From CAVPHV01 sp963704825 (GTDB lineage: Bacteria > Actinomycetota > Acidimicrobiia > Spongiisociales > UBA5794): a stretch of DNA of 64,000 bases. Below, piece after piece: positions 8,517-17,408 of this stretch. The stretch spans positions 124,001 to 188,000 of the forward strand of contig CAVPHV010000014.1 in assembly GCA_963704825.1 (NCBI GenBank), written 5' to 3'. The translations under genes and the position numbers were made by a program. How positions within the stretch are numbered: position 1 is the stretch's first letter; each line of letters starts with the position of its first letter. The notes under the pieces were generated by a model, which saw only the letters and a list, made by a program, of their open reading frames with translations, did not search any database and was not told the DNA's origin.

Positions 8517-8954
8517 TCAGCCGTCGGAGCCCACCTGGTCCCGTACCTGGCGTTTTGTCCGCGCCAAGATGGCGCCCATGCCGCGCAGGCGCAGCGGCGA
8601 CACGACCTCCTGAAGGCCCATGGAGGTGTAGAAGTCGTCCGGCACGTCCAGCACCTCCTGCGCGGTGGCTCCGGTCAGGCCCTCGGTCAGGATCCCGGCA
8701 TAGCCCCGCGTGGTGGGAGCCTCCCGGGGTGAGTCGAAGTAGATGGTCACCGTTTCATCCGAGTTCACTTCGGCGGCAAGGAAGAACGGTGACTGGCACT
8801 CGTGGACCCGCTCGAGCAGCTCGGGATGATCCGCATAGCGGGCGGGCAGCTCCGGAACTCGGTTGGAGTAGTCCAGGAGGGCTTGAACTTTGATGTCTTT
8901 GGGGGCGGCGGCGAACAGGTCGACGATCCGTTGCAGCTTTGGCGGCAGGCTCAT
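8517..8954 (-). CDS. sufE: SufE-family sulfur acceptor protein
   Basis: Accepts persulfide sulfur from a cysteine desulfurase for Fe-S cluster assembly. 145 residues, the family length, with the active-site Cys at C53 in HECQSPFFL (usual form GCQSxVW), then the STRG-like loop TTRGYAGIL and the LSPLRLRGM-like helix (VSPLRLRGMGAI). It is divergent from the sulfurtransferase gene, sharing a 100-base control region with a palindrome. Confidence 0.9.
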   Translation of the reverse strand: MSLPPKLQRIVDLFAAAPKDIKVQALLDYSNRVPELPARYADHPELLERVHECQSPFFLAAEVNSDETVTIYFDSPREAPTTRGYAGILTEGLTGATAQEVLDVPDDFYTSMGLQEVVSPLRLRGMGAILARTKRQVRDQVGSDG

Positions 8955-8998
8955 GACCGGCAGGGTACCGCGATCGGTCGCGCAAGCCTTCTTCTATT

Positions 8999-9014
8999 CA
9001 CTACGGTTGTAGTG
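8999..9014. promoter_or_regulatory. Palindrome in the sufE / sulfurtransferase divergent region
   Basis: CACTAC-GGTT-GTAGTG is a perfect 6-bp inverted repeat, extended by partly matching flanks, placed between two divergent sulfur-handling genes. It is a candidate operator; the regulator is unknown. Confidence 0.4.
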
Positions 9015-9056
9015 GAAAAGGATTCGATCCCCGCCAGTTGACGAAAGGGCCCAACC

Positions 9057-9938
9057 GTGAGCGACCTTCCCCGAGACGACAACCCCAAGTTCCTCGAATA
9101 TGCCCGCCCGGAGTATCTGGTCACCACGCAGTGGCTGGCCGACCATCTTGATGATCCGGACCTTGTCGTTGTCGAAAGCGACGAGGACGTCCTGCTCTAC
9201 GAGACGGGCCATATCCCCGGCTCGGTCAAGGTCGACTGGCATACGGATCTCAACGATTCTGTCGTGAGGGACTACGTCGATGGCGAGCGCTTCGCCGAGC
9301 TGATGGGCGAAAAGGGGATCAGCCGTGATTCCACCGTGGTGTTCTACGGCGACAACTTCAACTGGTGGGCTGCGTATGCCCTCTGGGTATTCACCCTTTT
9401 TGGCCACGAAGACGTGCGTTTGCTCGACGGCGGCCGCCAGAAGTGGATCGCGGAAGGGCGTCCGATGACGACTGATGCCACCGTCCGGCCCGCTGCTGAG
9501 TATCCAGTTGTCGATCGGGACGACTCCTCGATCCGGGCGTTCATGGGCGAGACGCTCGAGCACAGCCGGGCCGGTCTGCCCCTCATCGATGTTCGTTCGC
9601 CCGAAGAGTATCGGGGCGAGAAGCTCCACATGGCCGACTATCCGCAGGAGGGTGTGCTTCGTGGCGGCCATGTTGCCGGGGCTGCCAGCGTGCCGTGGAA
9701 ACGGGCGGCGAGTGATGACGGCACGTTCAAGCCACGCGCCGACTTGGCGGCCATCTACGAGGACGAGATCGGGCTGGCCGTGGACGACGACGTCGTCGTC
9801 TACTGCCGAATCGGGGAGCGATCGAGCCACACCTGGTTCGTGCTGACGCGCTTGCTCGGGTTCGAGAACGTTCGTAACTACGACGGATCGTGGACCGAGT
9901 GGGGCAACGTCGTTGGAGTCCCGATCGAACGTCCGTGA
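9057..9938 (+). CDS. Two-domain rhodanese-type thiosulfate sulfurtransferase
   Basis: Transfers sulfane sulfur from thiosulfate or a similar donor to an acceptor thiol. An N-terminal inactive rhodanese domain (residues ~20-140) is followed by the active domain with C250 in YCRIGERSSHTWFVL, nearly the same as mycobacterial CysA/SseA-type proteins. 293 residues, normal. GTG start with AAAGGG eight bases upstream. Its position opposite sufE supports a role in sulfur supply. Confidence 0.9.
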   Translation: MSDLPRDDNPKFLEYARPEYLVTTQWLADHLDDPDLVVVESDEDVLLYETGHIPGSVKVDWHTDLNDSVVRDYVDGERFAELMGEKGISRDSTVVFYGDNFNWWAAYALWVFTLFGHEDVRLLDGGRQKWIAEGRPMTTDATVRPAAEYPVVDRDDSSIRAFMGETLEHSRAGLPLIDVRSPEEYRGEKLHMADYPQEGVLRGGHVAGAASVPWKRAASDDGTFKPRADLAAIYEDEIGLAVDDDVVVYCRIGERSSHTWFVLTRLLGFENVRNYDGSWTEWGNVVGVPIERP

Positions 9939-9945
9939 GGCGTAC

Positions 9946-12102
9946 TTACACGAACTTGCGCAGGCGAAGCGAGTTGGTCACCACCGACACGCTCGAGAAT
10001 GCCATGGCGGCGGCGGCGATCATCGGGTTGAGCAGGCCGGCGGCGGCGAGAGGGATCGCCGCCGAGTTGTAGAAGAAGGCCCAGAACAGGTTCTGCTTGA
10101 TGGTCCGGAAGGTGGTGCGGCCGAGACGCAGGGCGGTGGCCGCTTGCGCCGGGTCGCCGGACATGAGGACGATGTCGCCGGCTTCGATGGCAACGTCGGT
10201 TCCGGTGCCGACCGCCATGCCGAGATCGGCTCTGGTCAGCGCCGGCGCGTCATTGATGCCATCACCGACGAAGGCCACGGTCTTGCCCGTTGCCTGGAGT
10301 CGGGCGACCTCCTCGGCCTTGTCGCCGGGCAGCACTTCAGCGAGCACGGTGTCGATGCCGACCTGAGCGGCGATGGCGTCGGCGGTACGGCGGTTGTCGC
10401 CGGTCAGCATCACCGTCTCGGCCCCGAGCTCGTGCAGTGTGGTGACGGCCTGACGCGACGTCGTCCGCACCGTGTCGGCGACGGCGAGCATGCCGCGCAC
10501 CTCCCCGTCCCAGCCGCCGAGGAAACCGGTTTTGCCCTGCCGCTCGACCGCCCCGAGTGCGTCGAGGTAGTGATCAGAGATGTGGAGTCCTTGATCGGCC
10601 ATCAGCTTGGCCTTGCCGACGACGACCTCGATCCCGTCGATGAAGCCGGTGATGCCACGCCCGGCAACTGCGGCGACTTCGTCGGGTGTCCCCAACTCGA
10701 CGCCACGTTCTTCGGCGCCGAGGGCGACGCCCTTGCCGATGGGGTGTTCGCTGGCCGCTTCGACCGAGGCAACGAGATAGAGGAACCGGTCCTCGTCTTC
10801 GTCGGTGACCACGTCGCTGAGAGTCATCGCGCCGCGAGTGAGCGTCCCGGTCTTGTCGAAGACGACGGTATCGATGGTGCGGGATCGTTCGAAGACCTCG
10901 GCACCCTTGAACAGGACGCCGAGTTCGGCGCCACGGCCCGACCCAACCATGATGGCGGTAGGCGTCGCCAACCCCAGCGCGCATGGGCAGGCGATGATCA
11001 GCACCGCCACACCGTTGCGGACCGCGGTGGAGATCTCGCCGGTGGCGATGAGCCAGCCGAAGAAGACCACGATAGAGATGGAAATCACCACGGGCACGAA
11101 CACGCCGGCGATGCGGTCGGCGAGTTTCTGCACCGGCGCCTTCGACGCTTGGGCGTCTTCCACCAGCCGCACGATCTGGGCCAGCGCGGTGTTGGGACCG
11201 ACCCTGGTCACCTCGATCTCTATCCTGCCCTGCTGGTTGATGGTGGCGCCAAAGACGTCGTCACCGACCCGGCGGTCGACCGAGACCGATTCGCCGGTCA
11301 GCATGGACTCGTCGATCGATGAGCGTCCCGCCGCGATGACCCCGTCGGTCGGGATCTTTTCGCCGGGGAGTACTACAACGATTTCGCCGGGCCGCAGCTC
11401 GACGGGGTCGACCATCACGGCCTCGCCGTTGCGCAACACCCTGGCCTCCTTGGCGCCGAGCTCGAGCAGCTTGGTGACCGCCTGGCTGGCGTTGCCCTTG
11501 GCCCTGGCCTCGAAGTAGCGGCCGAGCAGGATGAGCGTGATGATCATCGCCGCCGTTTCGAAGTAGACCGGCTGGTCGTTGAACAGCGCCCACACCGAGT
11601 AGCCCCAGGCCGCCAGTGAGCCGACCGAGATCAACGTGTCCATGGTGGCGTCGAGGCCGCGTAGCCGCTTGAAGGCGGTGACGTGGAACTGCGAGCCGAA
11701 GACGAACACGACCGGGGTCGACAGCACCAGCTGCCACACCCTCGCCGCCTGCGTGTCGGGCCCTAACATCGAGATCATCATCAGCGGCAGCGTGAAAGCC
11801 GCGGCGAGCAGCACGTTGCGCTTCTGGTACTGGACCTCTTTGGCGTAGCGGGCCACCGGCGTCTCGCGCTCCTCACCGGGGGCGAGGGGATGGATCTCGT
11901 AGCCGATCTTCTCGATGGCCGCCTGGAGACCGGCGACGTCGGTGCCGGGTTGGATGACGGCGCGTGCCTCCTGACCGGCGAAGTTGACGACGGCCTCGTC
12001 GACCCCGTCCTGTTTGGACAGGATGCGCTCGATGCGCAGCGCGCAGGAGGCACAGGTCATGCCTTCGACGTCGAAGATGATGCGGTCGGTGTCTTGACTC
12101 AT
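9946..12102 (-). CDS. copA: Copper-exporting P1B-type ATPase
   Basis: Cu(I) efflux pump in the inner membrane. One N-terminal heavy-metal domain (GMTCASC, C17 and C20), membrane helices, the TGES actuator loop (MLTGESVS), the metal-path motif ACPCALGLATP, the phosphorylation site DKTGTLTRG, the SEHPIGKG motif and the hinge GDGINDAPAL. 718 residues. Only one metal-binding domain is present. Last gene of csoR-copZ-copA; its stop lies 7 bases from the convergent sulfurtransferase stop. Confidence 0.95.
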   Translation of the reverse strand: MSQDTDRIIFDVEGMTCASCALRIERILSKQDGVDEAVVNFAGQEARAVIQPGTDVAGLQAAIEKIGYEIHPLAPGEERETPVARYAKEVQYQKRNVLLAAAFTLPLMMISMLGPDTQAARVWQLVLSTPVVFVFGSQFHVTAFKRLRGLDATMDTLISVGSLAAWGYSVWALFNDQPVYFETAAMIITLILLGRYFEARAKGNASQAVTKLLELGAKEARVLRNGEAVMVDPVELRPGEIVVVLPGEKIPTDGVIAAGRSSIDESMLTGESVSVDRRVGDDVFGATINQQGRIEIEVTRVGPNTALAQIVRLVEDAQASKAPVQKLADRIAGVFVPVVISISIVVFFGWLIATGEISTAVRNGVAVLIIACPCALGLATPTAIMVGSGRGAELGVLFKGAEVFERSRTIDTVVFDKTGTLTRGAMTLSDVVTDEDEDRFLYLVASVEAASEHPIGKGVALGAEERGVELGTPDEVAAVAGRGITGFIDGIEVVVGKAKLMADQGLHISDHYLDALGAVERQGKTGFLGGWDGEVRGMLAVADTVRTTSRQAVTTLHELGAETVMLTGDNRRTADAIAAQVGIDTVLAEVLPGDKAEEVARLQATGKTVAFVGDGINDAPALTRADLGMAVGTGTDVAIEAGDIVLMSGDPAQAATALRLGRTTFRTIKQNLFWAFFYNSAAIPLAAAGLLNPMIAAAAMAFSSVSVVTNSLRLRKFV

Positions 12103-12138
12103 CGCAGCGGGGTCACAGGCGGGGCGGGCGGAATGCCC

Positions 12139-12345
12139 CTACGCGACCTCGTACCCCTGTCCTTCGATGGCGCCAACGATGGCGGCGCGGGCGACGGTGT
12201 TGTCGTCGAAGGCGATATCGACGGTTCGGGCATCGATGTTGACCTCGACCTTGTCGACGCCGTCGAGTTCGGAAACGGCGCCTTCGATCGATGTCTTGCA
12301 GTGCCCGCAGGAAATGTCGGGAACGGAAAGGGTCTCAGTGGTCAT
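12139..12345 (-). CDS. copZ: CopZ-like copper chaperone (HMA domain)
   Basis: 68-residue heavy-metal-associated domain that hands Cu(I) to CopA. The binding motif is ISCGHCKTSIEGAV, a GxCxxC-type loop with His between the cysteines. ATG overlaps the csoR stop by 4 bases, and copA follows 36 bases downstream, so the three genes form one operon. Confidence 0.9.
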   Translation of the reverse strand: MTTETLSVPDISCGHCKTSIEGAVSELDGVDKVEVNIDARTVDIAFDDNTVARAAIVGAIEGQGYEVA

Positions 12346-12641
12346 GTGGTCAGCTCCTCATGTTGCGGTCCGGTGACTCCGGGGGCGTATCGCAAGGTCT
12401 CCATCAACTCGTCGACGACCTGGCCGGAGCGGCCCTCCTCGACGGCGTGCATCACGCAGGTCTCGACGTGGTTCTGCAGCAGTACCCGGTTCACCTTCTC
12501 CAGCGAACCCTGCAGCGCCGAGACCTGTTTCATGATGTCGGGGCAGTAGCGCTCGTCTTCGACCATGCCGATCACGGCGTCGAGGTGGCCTCGCACCGTC
12601 TTCAGCCGGTTGAGCGCCGAGCGTTTGTGTTCTTGCTTCAT
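12342..12641 (-). CDS. csoR: CsoR-family copper-sensing repressor
   Basis: All-helical metal-sensing repressor (DUF156). It carries the Cys-His-Cys copper site: C in RYCPDIMKQ, then H and C in LQNHVETCV. ATG 12641 is chosen because GGAGG lies five bases upstream; the longer frame from 12659 adds only an unlikely six residues. 99 residues. Expected to repress its own operon and release DNA upon Cu(I) binding. Confidence 0.9.
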   Translation of the reverse strand: MKQEHKRSALNRLKTVRGHLDAVIGMVEDERYCPDIMKQVSALQGSLEKVNRVLLQNHVETCVMHAVEEGRSGQVVDELMETLRYAPGVTGPQHEELTT

Positions 12642-12670
12642 CACAACCTCCAACCCCAACTCTAGCCGCC

Positions 12671-12695
12671 TATTCCCACCCCAGGGGGGGAGGGG
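12671..12695. promoter_or_regulatory. Candidate CsoR operator
   Basis: Reads TATTCCCACCCC then AGGGGGGGAGGGG: a C-tract/G-tract pseudo-palindrome of the type bound by CsoR repressors, 30 bases upstream of the csoR start. Assignment rests on resemblance and position. Confidence 0.45.
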
Positions 12696-12708
12696 TCGAG
12701 GGCCAAGA

Positions 12709-12760
12709 GGGTTTTGGCGGACAATGGCGCAGCATCATGCGCAATTGTCCGCCAAAACCC
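12709..12760. repeat. 52-bp palindromic repeat, copy 1
   Basis: Arms GGGTTTTGGCGGACAAT and ATTGTCCGCCAAAACCC are perfectly complementary over 17 bases, with an inner GCGCA/TGCGC stem. Lies between the divergent csoR and cystathionine synthase genes. Two more copies occur at 32896-32947 and 51733-51785. Confidence 0.85.
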
Positions 12761-12801
12761 AATGTGCCCCGTTGCGGATGGGGGCGCGGTACGCTCGCGG
12801 G

Positions 12802-13752
12802 ATGGACATCCGTGAGAACATCGTCGACGCCATCGGCAACACACCGATCGTTCGTCTCGGCCGGGTGCATCCCGCCGGGAACCTCGTGGCCAAGGTTGAA
12901 TACATGAACCCGGGGGGCTCGAGCAAGGACCGCATCGGGCTCGCCATGATCGAGCGGGCCGAGCGCAACGGCTGGCTCAAGCCCGGCGGCACGATCGTCG
13001 AACCGACCAGTGGCAACACCGGGGTCGGGCTTGCCATGGTGGCCGCGCTGCGCGGCTACAACCTGGTTGCGGTGATGGCAGACAAGCAGTCGAAAGAGAA
13101 GCAGGACCTGCTGCGCGCCTACGGAGCCGAGGTCGTGGTGTGCCCGACCAACGTGGAGCCCGATGACCCCGAGTCGTACTACTCGGTGGCGACCCGGCTC
13201 GCCGCCGAGATCCCCGGGGCCTACCACCCCGACCAGTACTCCAATCCGGCCAATCCCCAAGCCCAGTACGACACCACCGGGCCGGAGATCTGGCAGCAGA
13301 CCGACGGCGAGATCGGCATCTACGTCGCCGGGGTCGGCACCGGAGGCACCATCTCGGGTGTCGGCAAGTACTTGAAGGAACAGAACCCGGATGTGATGGT
13401 CGTCGGCGTGGACCCGGAGGGCTCGATCTACACGGCCGCCACCGAAGCGGACGTGACCACCTATCTCATTGAAGGAGTTGGCGAAGACTTCTGGCCCGAG
13501 ACGTTCGATCCATCCGTCGTCGACCGCTACGAGATGGTGACCGACGCGGAAGCCTTCCGGATGACCCGCACGCTGGCCGAACTCGAGGGCATTCTCGTCG
13601 GCAGTTCGTGCGGCATGGCCGTCGTCGGCGCCATCCGGGTCGCCGAGGAGTTCCCCGACCAACTCACCGTCGTGGTGTTGCCCGACTCAGGCCGGAACTA
13701 CCTCTCCAAAGTCTTCAATGACGACTGGATGCGGGAGCAAGGTTTCATGTAG
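12802..13752 (+). CDS. Cystathionine beta-synthase-like PLP enzyme, catalytic core only
   Basis: Fold-type II PLP enzyme of the cysteine synthase/cystathionine beta-synthase family. PLP-lysine motif NPGGSSKDR, substrate loop EPTSGNTG, PLP-phosphate loop GTGGTISG, and PEGSIY, VEGVGEDFWP and GGSCGMA-like GSSCGMAVV blocks closely resembling actinobacterial Cbs. It stops at NDDWMREQGF, where Cbs proteins of the mycobacterial type continue into regulatory CBS domains; those are absent. 316 residues. A cystathionine gamma-synthase-like gene 2.5 kb away supports transsulfuration. O-acetylserine sulfhydrylase activity is the main alternative. Confidence 0.85.
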   Translation: MDIRENIVDAIGNTPIVRLGRVHPAGNLVAKVEYMNPGGSSKDRIGLAMIERAERNGWLKPGGTIVEPTSGNTGVGLAMVAALRGYNLVAVMADKQSKEKQDLLRAYGAEVVVCPTNVEPDDPESYYSVATRLAAEIPGAYHPDQYSNPANPQAQYDTTGPEIWQQTDGEIGIYVAGVGTGGTISGVGKYLKEQNPDVMVVGVDPEGSIYTAATEADVTTYLIEGVGEDFWPETFDPSVVDRYEMVTDAEAFRMTRTLAELEGILVGSSCGMAVVGAIRVAEEFPDQLTVVVLPDSGRNYLSKVFNDDWMREQGFM

Positions 13753-14252
13753 TCATCCAACAACCCCCTGGGTCTTGGATGAGTGCTCGCCTTCGCTGCG
13801 GACAGGCTGCGGCTCGGTTTCGTGCGGCAGGCAGCCGCCCTCACCGTCGTGGTCGGACCGGCTCAGCCGCCCCGACCACACCGAAAGGGTCGGACAATGC
13901 CCGACCCCTCGTGCATCCCCGAGATCTGGGAAGAGGTTCCCGAGGCCGGTGAGTCGATGCCGAGCCACATCGGGGTGCACTCCGCGGTGCCGAGCTTCGG
14001 GACTGGTGCAATCACGCTCTCGCCCGGCGATTGCAGGTGCCCAGTCGGTCCGATTCGGGCCGCCGGTGCGGCAGCGGGCCAGGCGACGCAAACTCGCGAT
14101 TCCTGGGTCCATCGCCTCTAGGAATCCGTCGAGACGAGGGCGCAAGCTGAACGACAGGAATGGTGCAGGGGAAGGTACCACCCGGCCGCAGCTCAAGAGG
14201 GGGGACGGTCAGATCGATGGGGCTTCCACTGCCGAGCTGAGAGGGGAGCGCG
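13753..14252. other. 500-base intergenic region with nested inverted repeats, no gene seen
   Basis: No convincing coding frame. A weak terminator-like repeat follows the stop (TCATCCAA 13753-13760 with TTGGATGA 13775-13782, no U-run). Four alternating segments follow: GGTCGG 13851-13856, CCGACC 13872-13877, GGTCGG 13888-13893, CCGACC 13901-13906, which can pair 1:2 and 3:4 or 2:3, a layout seen in attenuators. The rest shows nothing recognisable. Confidence 0.4.
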
Positions 14253-14693
14253 ATGAGCACAACCAGGCACGTCGGGAGCATTCATATTGACGCTCCGGCC
14301 GACACGGTCTTCGACTACGTGAAGGAGCCGGCCCACTTCTACGACGCGATGCCCGAACACATGCGCGCCAGACTGAAGGCAGTCAATGTGACCCCCGAAG
14401 GGGTCGGGACGACGTACGAGTGGGTCCTCGGTCATCTTGCTGGGTTCGAGTTGGTGGGGGTCGTAACGCGGGAGGAGTTCGTCGTCAACGAGCGCATCGT
14501 GGACAGCTCCTCGACCGGGCCGGTGTGGACGTGGACGCTCGAGCCGGATGGCGACGACACGACGGTGACGCTGACATTCGAGTACTCCACCAAGATCCCT
14601 CTGATGGACAAGGTCATCGACGCCATCGGCTGGCGCGGCGATCGCGACGTCGACGCCATACTCGCCTCAATCAAGGACGAGGTCGAAGCCTGA
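14253..14693 (+). CDS. SRPBCC (START-like) superfamily protein
   Basis: 146-residue polyketide cyclase/dehydrase-type fold: opening strand HVGSIHIDAPADTVFDYV, helix FYDAMPEHM, central strands with WTWTLEPDGDDTTVTLTFEYS and a C-terminal helix. Such proteins bind hydrophobic ligands; the ligand is unknown. GAGAGGGGAG upstream of the ATG supports the start. Isolated gene. Confidence 0.8.
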   Translation: MSTTRHVGSIHIDAPADTVFDYVKEPAHFYDAMPEHMRARLKAVNVTPEGVGTTYEWVLGHLAGFELVGVVTREEFVVNERIVDSSSTGPVWTWTLEPDGDDTTVTLTFEYSTKIPLMDKVIDAIGWRGDRDVDAILASIKDEVEA

Positions 14694-14846
14694 CGCCGGC
14701 CTGGGACCGACCCCGATCCCCAGAGCCGAGGAGGCACCAAGCGAGTCACCGACCAACGTGACGGGCTGATGGAGGTCACCCTGTTGTCCCAGTGAGTCGG
14801 CGGCCATGCCCTACCCGACCGTCGACGGTGTCACCAGCCGTCGAGC

Positions 14847-15506
14847 TTATGAGTCGGAGGCTGGCCGCTCCTCCAAGGCGTCGAGTTCGATGCGTTTGGC
14901 GAGATCTCCTTCGAGTTCAATCTCCCAGGTGCCGCTGAACCGATTTCCGTTCGAGGTCACGACGAACTCGCCCACCCAGGTGTAGGTGTCGTCTCCGCTG
15001 AGGGTCAATTCACTGACCCGGTCGACGTTCGAGAGAAAGACGGTCCCGTAGACAAGGTCCTTCATGTTGCTCATCGTCCAGGTCGTTCCGTCATCCTCGA
15101 TGTAGACGCCGTCGTCGGTGAACACGGACATGAACATCTGAGGGTCGTAGTTCTCCCACCCCTGATTCCAGGTGTCGACGAGTTCGGTGGCGACGGCGAG
15201 CCGCGCTGCTGGGTCGGGCTGGGAGTCGAAGGCTCCCGTGGCGAAGGCGATTCCGACACCCGCCAGGATGACGACGACGGCCACCGCCGCCGCCATCAGG
15301 GGTCCGCGGCGGGATCGTGGTGATGGGTTTGGGGTTGGGGTCTCGGTAGTCGGTTTTTGCTGGGTGACCATGGTTGGCTCCTCACGTTCTGCAACGGCCG
15401 GATACGCCACGCCAAGTTCGGTCTCGATCCTCGCGATCAGGACCTCGGTCGGGAGCGGTTCGGCCCGCTCTGCCAGCAGGCGCAGTGCGTCTTCAAGCTG
15501 TCGCAT
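14847..15506 (-). CDS. Membrane protein with extracytoplasmic NTF2/SnoaL-like domain, partner of ECF sigma
   Basis: 219 residues: cytoplasmic N-terminal helix region (about 1-70), Pro/Thr-rich linker, one transmembrane segment (about 80-102, LMAAAVAVVVILAGVGIAF), then a SnoaL-like fold (LVDTWNQGWENYDPQMFMSVFTDDGVY split over ~120-146). It overlaps the sigma-factor gene by 14 bases, the usual place of an anti-sigma factor. An anti-sigma function is inferred from position and topology only; no zinc-finger motif is present. Confidence 0.7.
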   Translation of the reverse strand: MRQLEDALRLLAERAEPLPTEVLIARIETELGVAYPAVAEREEPTMVTQQKPTTETPTPNPSPRSRRGPLMAAAVAVVVILAGVGIAFATGAFDSQPDPAARLAVATELVDTWNQGWENYDPQMFMSVFTDDGVYIEDDGTTWTMSNMKDLVYGTVFLSNVDRVSELTLSGDDTYTWVGEFVVTSNGNRFSGTWEIELEGDLAKRIELDALEERPASDS

Positions 15507-15990
15507 CGTTGACCTCCTCTTCGAGGAGCCTGCGTAGTTGGACCCGTGCCCGCGATGCCGTCTTGCGCACCGATGGTTCGCTGCATCCCAGCATCTGGCC
15601 GATCTCGCCGTAGGACATGCATTCGACGACCCGCAGGTACAGCACCGCCCTGGACTTCGGGGACAACGCCAACAGTTCGTCGACCTGCCACGTGTACTCG
15701 GGCGGGTCGTCATCGATCTCGACCCGTTGCAGGGCTTGGCGCTGGGCAATCCAATGGCGGCGAGCCGACACCGCCAAGTGATAGATCGTCGTCCGCAGGT
15801 ACGCCTTCGGGTACTCGAGACGACTCAACGAGCCAGCCCGGAGCGTCCGCACCAGTGCTTCTTGGACCAGATCGTTGGGGTCCTCCTCAGCGGGGGCAAC
15901 CACCGACGCGAATGCCCGCAGCGGGGGGTACAGCTCGGCGATCAACCTCGCCTCCCTATCCTCGAGCTGCGAAGCATCTTCGCGCCTCAC
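15493..15990 (-). CDS. ECF-type RNA polymerase sigma factor
   Basis: 165 residues with sigma region 2 (ELYPPLRAFASVVAPAEEDPNDLVQEALVRTL region, residues ~19-50) and region 4 helix-turn-helix (LRVVECMSYGEIGQMLGCSEPSVRKTASRARVQL region, ~122-155). GTG start. Co-transcribed with a membrane protein that probably controls it. Target promoters unknown. Confidence 0.9.
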   Translation of the reverse strand: MRREDASQLEDREARLIAELYPPLRAFASVVAPAEEDPNDLVQEALVRTLRAGSLSRLEYPKAYLRTTIYHLAVSARRHWIAQRQALQRVEIDDDPPEYTWQVDELLALSPKSRAVLYLRVVECMSYGEIGQMLGCSEPSVRKTASRARVQLRRLLEEEVNDATA

Positions 15991-16246
15991 CCTTGGCTCC
16001 TCTCACTAGCTAAGACGCATCAGAACCCCAAAATGTGACCTCAACTTCGAAGAAACCTCGCATTCACTGTTATGCCACCCGCCGAGTCCGGCAAGAGGCC
16101 AACGGCCCACCCATGACGGACACCCCCGTCGTGGCTCCGAGTACATGGGGGAAACGCGTCCCGCTTGGATTGGTCGTTCTGCATGAGCCAACCGCAGTTG
16201 AGAGCTGCTAGCGCAGCTTTGGCGATGGGGTGGTCGACTGACCCCG

Positions 16247-17398
16247 TTACACCTGGTCGAGGGCTTGGTCTAGGTCCTCGATGAGGTCTTCGGCGGATTC
16301 GAGGCCTACCGACAGGCGGACGAGGCCGTCGGTGATGCCAACTCGCGCCCGCTCCTCGGGGGGCATGGCGGCGTGGGTCATGGTCACCGGGTGAGTGGCG
16401 AGCGACTCGACCGAGCCGAGGTTCTCGGCCAAGGTCCAGAGTTCGAGCGAGTTCATCAGAGCCTTGCCGGCTTCGACCCCGCCATCGAGCTCGAACCACA
16501 TCATGGCGCCGAAGCCGTCGGCTTGCCGTGAGGCCAGTTCGAACTGGGGGAACGACTCCAGCCCGGGGTAGGCAACGGTGGTCACCTTGGGGTGGCTCTC
16601 GAGATACTTGGCGATGTGCATGGCGTTGTCGGTCTGGCGATCCATCCGCTCGCTCAGCGTCTTGACCCCCTGCAGCGTGAGCCACGCACCCATCGGCGAC
16701 ATGATGCTTCCGGTCGAGTTCTGGATGAACCGCACCCGCTCGACGTGATCGGGGCGGATCATCACCACTGCGCCACCGACGGTGGCGTTGTGCCCATCGA
16801 GGTATTTGGTCGTGGAGTGGACCGACAGGTCGGCGCCGAGTTCGAACGGGCGCTGGTAGTAGGGCGTGAGGAAGGTGTTGTCGACCGCATGGGGAATGCC
16901 TCGTGCGGTCGCGATGTCGGAGATGGCCCGAATGTCCGTCAGCTTCAGCGTCGGGTTCGCCGGCGTCTCCGTCAGGATGAGCTGGGTGTTGTCCCGTACG
17001 GCCTTCTTGACGGCCTTTGGATCGGAGGTGTCGGCGAAGGTGAACTCCACCCCGAACCTGGTGTAGACCTGCGTGGCCAGCCGGTAGGTGCCGCCGTAGG
17101 CAACGTCGGAGATGACCGCATGCGCCCCGGCATCGAGAAAGGTCATGAACAGGGCATTGATGGCAGCCATGCCGGTGGCGAAGGCTGCGGTGTCGACGCC
17201 ACCCTCCAACACGGTGAGCTTGTCCTCTAGCGCCCGCACCGTCGGGTTGCCCGAACGCGAATACGTGTAGCCCTTCTTCATGTACTCGTCGACCGAGGGT
17301 TGCACGAAAGTGGTGCTCTGGTAGATCGGAGTCAGGATGGCGCCGGTCGTCTCGTCGGGGTGAACCCCGGCGTGGACCTGCTTGGTTCGGAAGCGCAT
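16247..17398 (-). CDS. Cystathionine gamma-synthase / gamma-lyase family PLP enzyme
   Basis: Cys/Met metabolism fold-type I PLP enzyme of 383 residues. YTYSRSGNPT (partner-PLP phosphate contact), AFATGMAAI, VDNTFLTPYYQRP and the PLP-lysine in HSTTKYLDGHN are all present. It could form cystathionine or cleave it; sequence alone does not separate gamma-synthase from gamma-lyase. Together with the Cbs-like gene it suggests transsulfuration. The preceding cation-efflux gene ends 10 bases upstream of its ATG, so the two may be co-transcribed. Confidence 0.9.
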   Translation of the reverse strand: MRFRTKQVHAGVHPDETTGAILTPIYQSTTFVQPSVDEYMKKGYTYSRSGNPTVRALEDKLTVLEGGVDTAAFATGMAAINALFMTFLDAGAHAVISDVAYGGTYRLATQVYTRFGVEFTFADTSDPKAVKKAVRDNTQLILTETPANPTLKLTDIRAISDIATARGIPHAVDNTFLTPYYQRPFELGADLSVHSTTKYLDGHNATVGGAVVMIRPDHVERVRFIQNSTGSIMSPMGAWLTLQGVKTLSERMDRQTDNAMHIAKYLESHPKVTTVAYPGLESFPQFELASRQADGFGAMMWFELDGGVEAGKALMNSLELWTLAENLGSVESLATHPVTMTHAAMPPEERARVGITDGLVRLSVGLESAEDLIEDLDQALDQV

Positions 17399-17408
17399 TG
17401 GATTCCTC

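Noticed and set aside
9913..11322. 469-residue plus-strand open frame opposite copA
   Set aside because: Antisense shadow of a clear P-type ATPase gene; composition rich in Gly, His and Asp with no fold features.
16041..16685. 214-residue minus-strand frame downstream of the cystathionine gamma-synthase-like gene
   Set aside because: Overlaps that gene in another frame and is Arg/Pro-rich; the 256-base gap 15991-16246 holds no recognisable feature.
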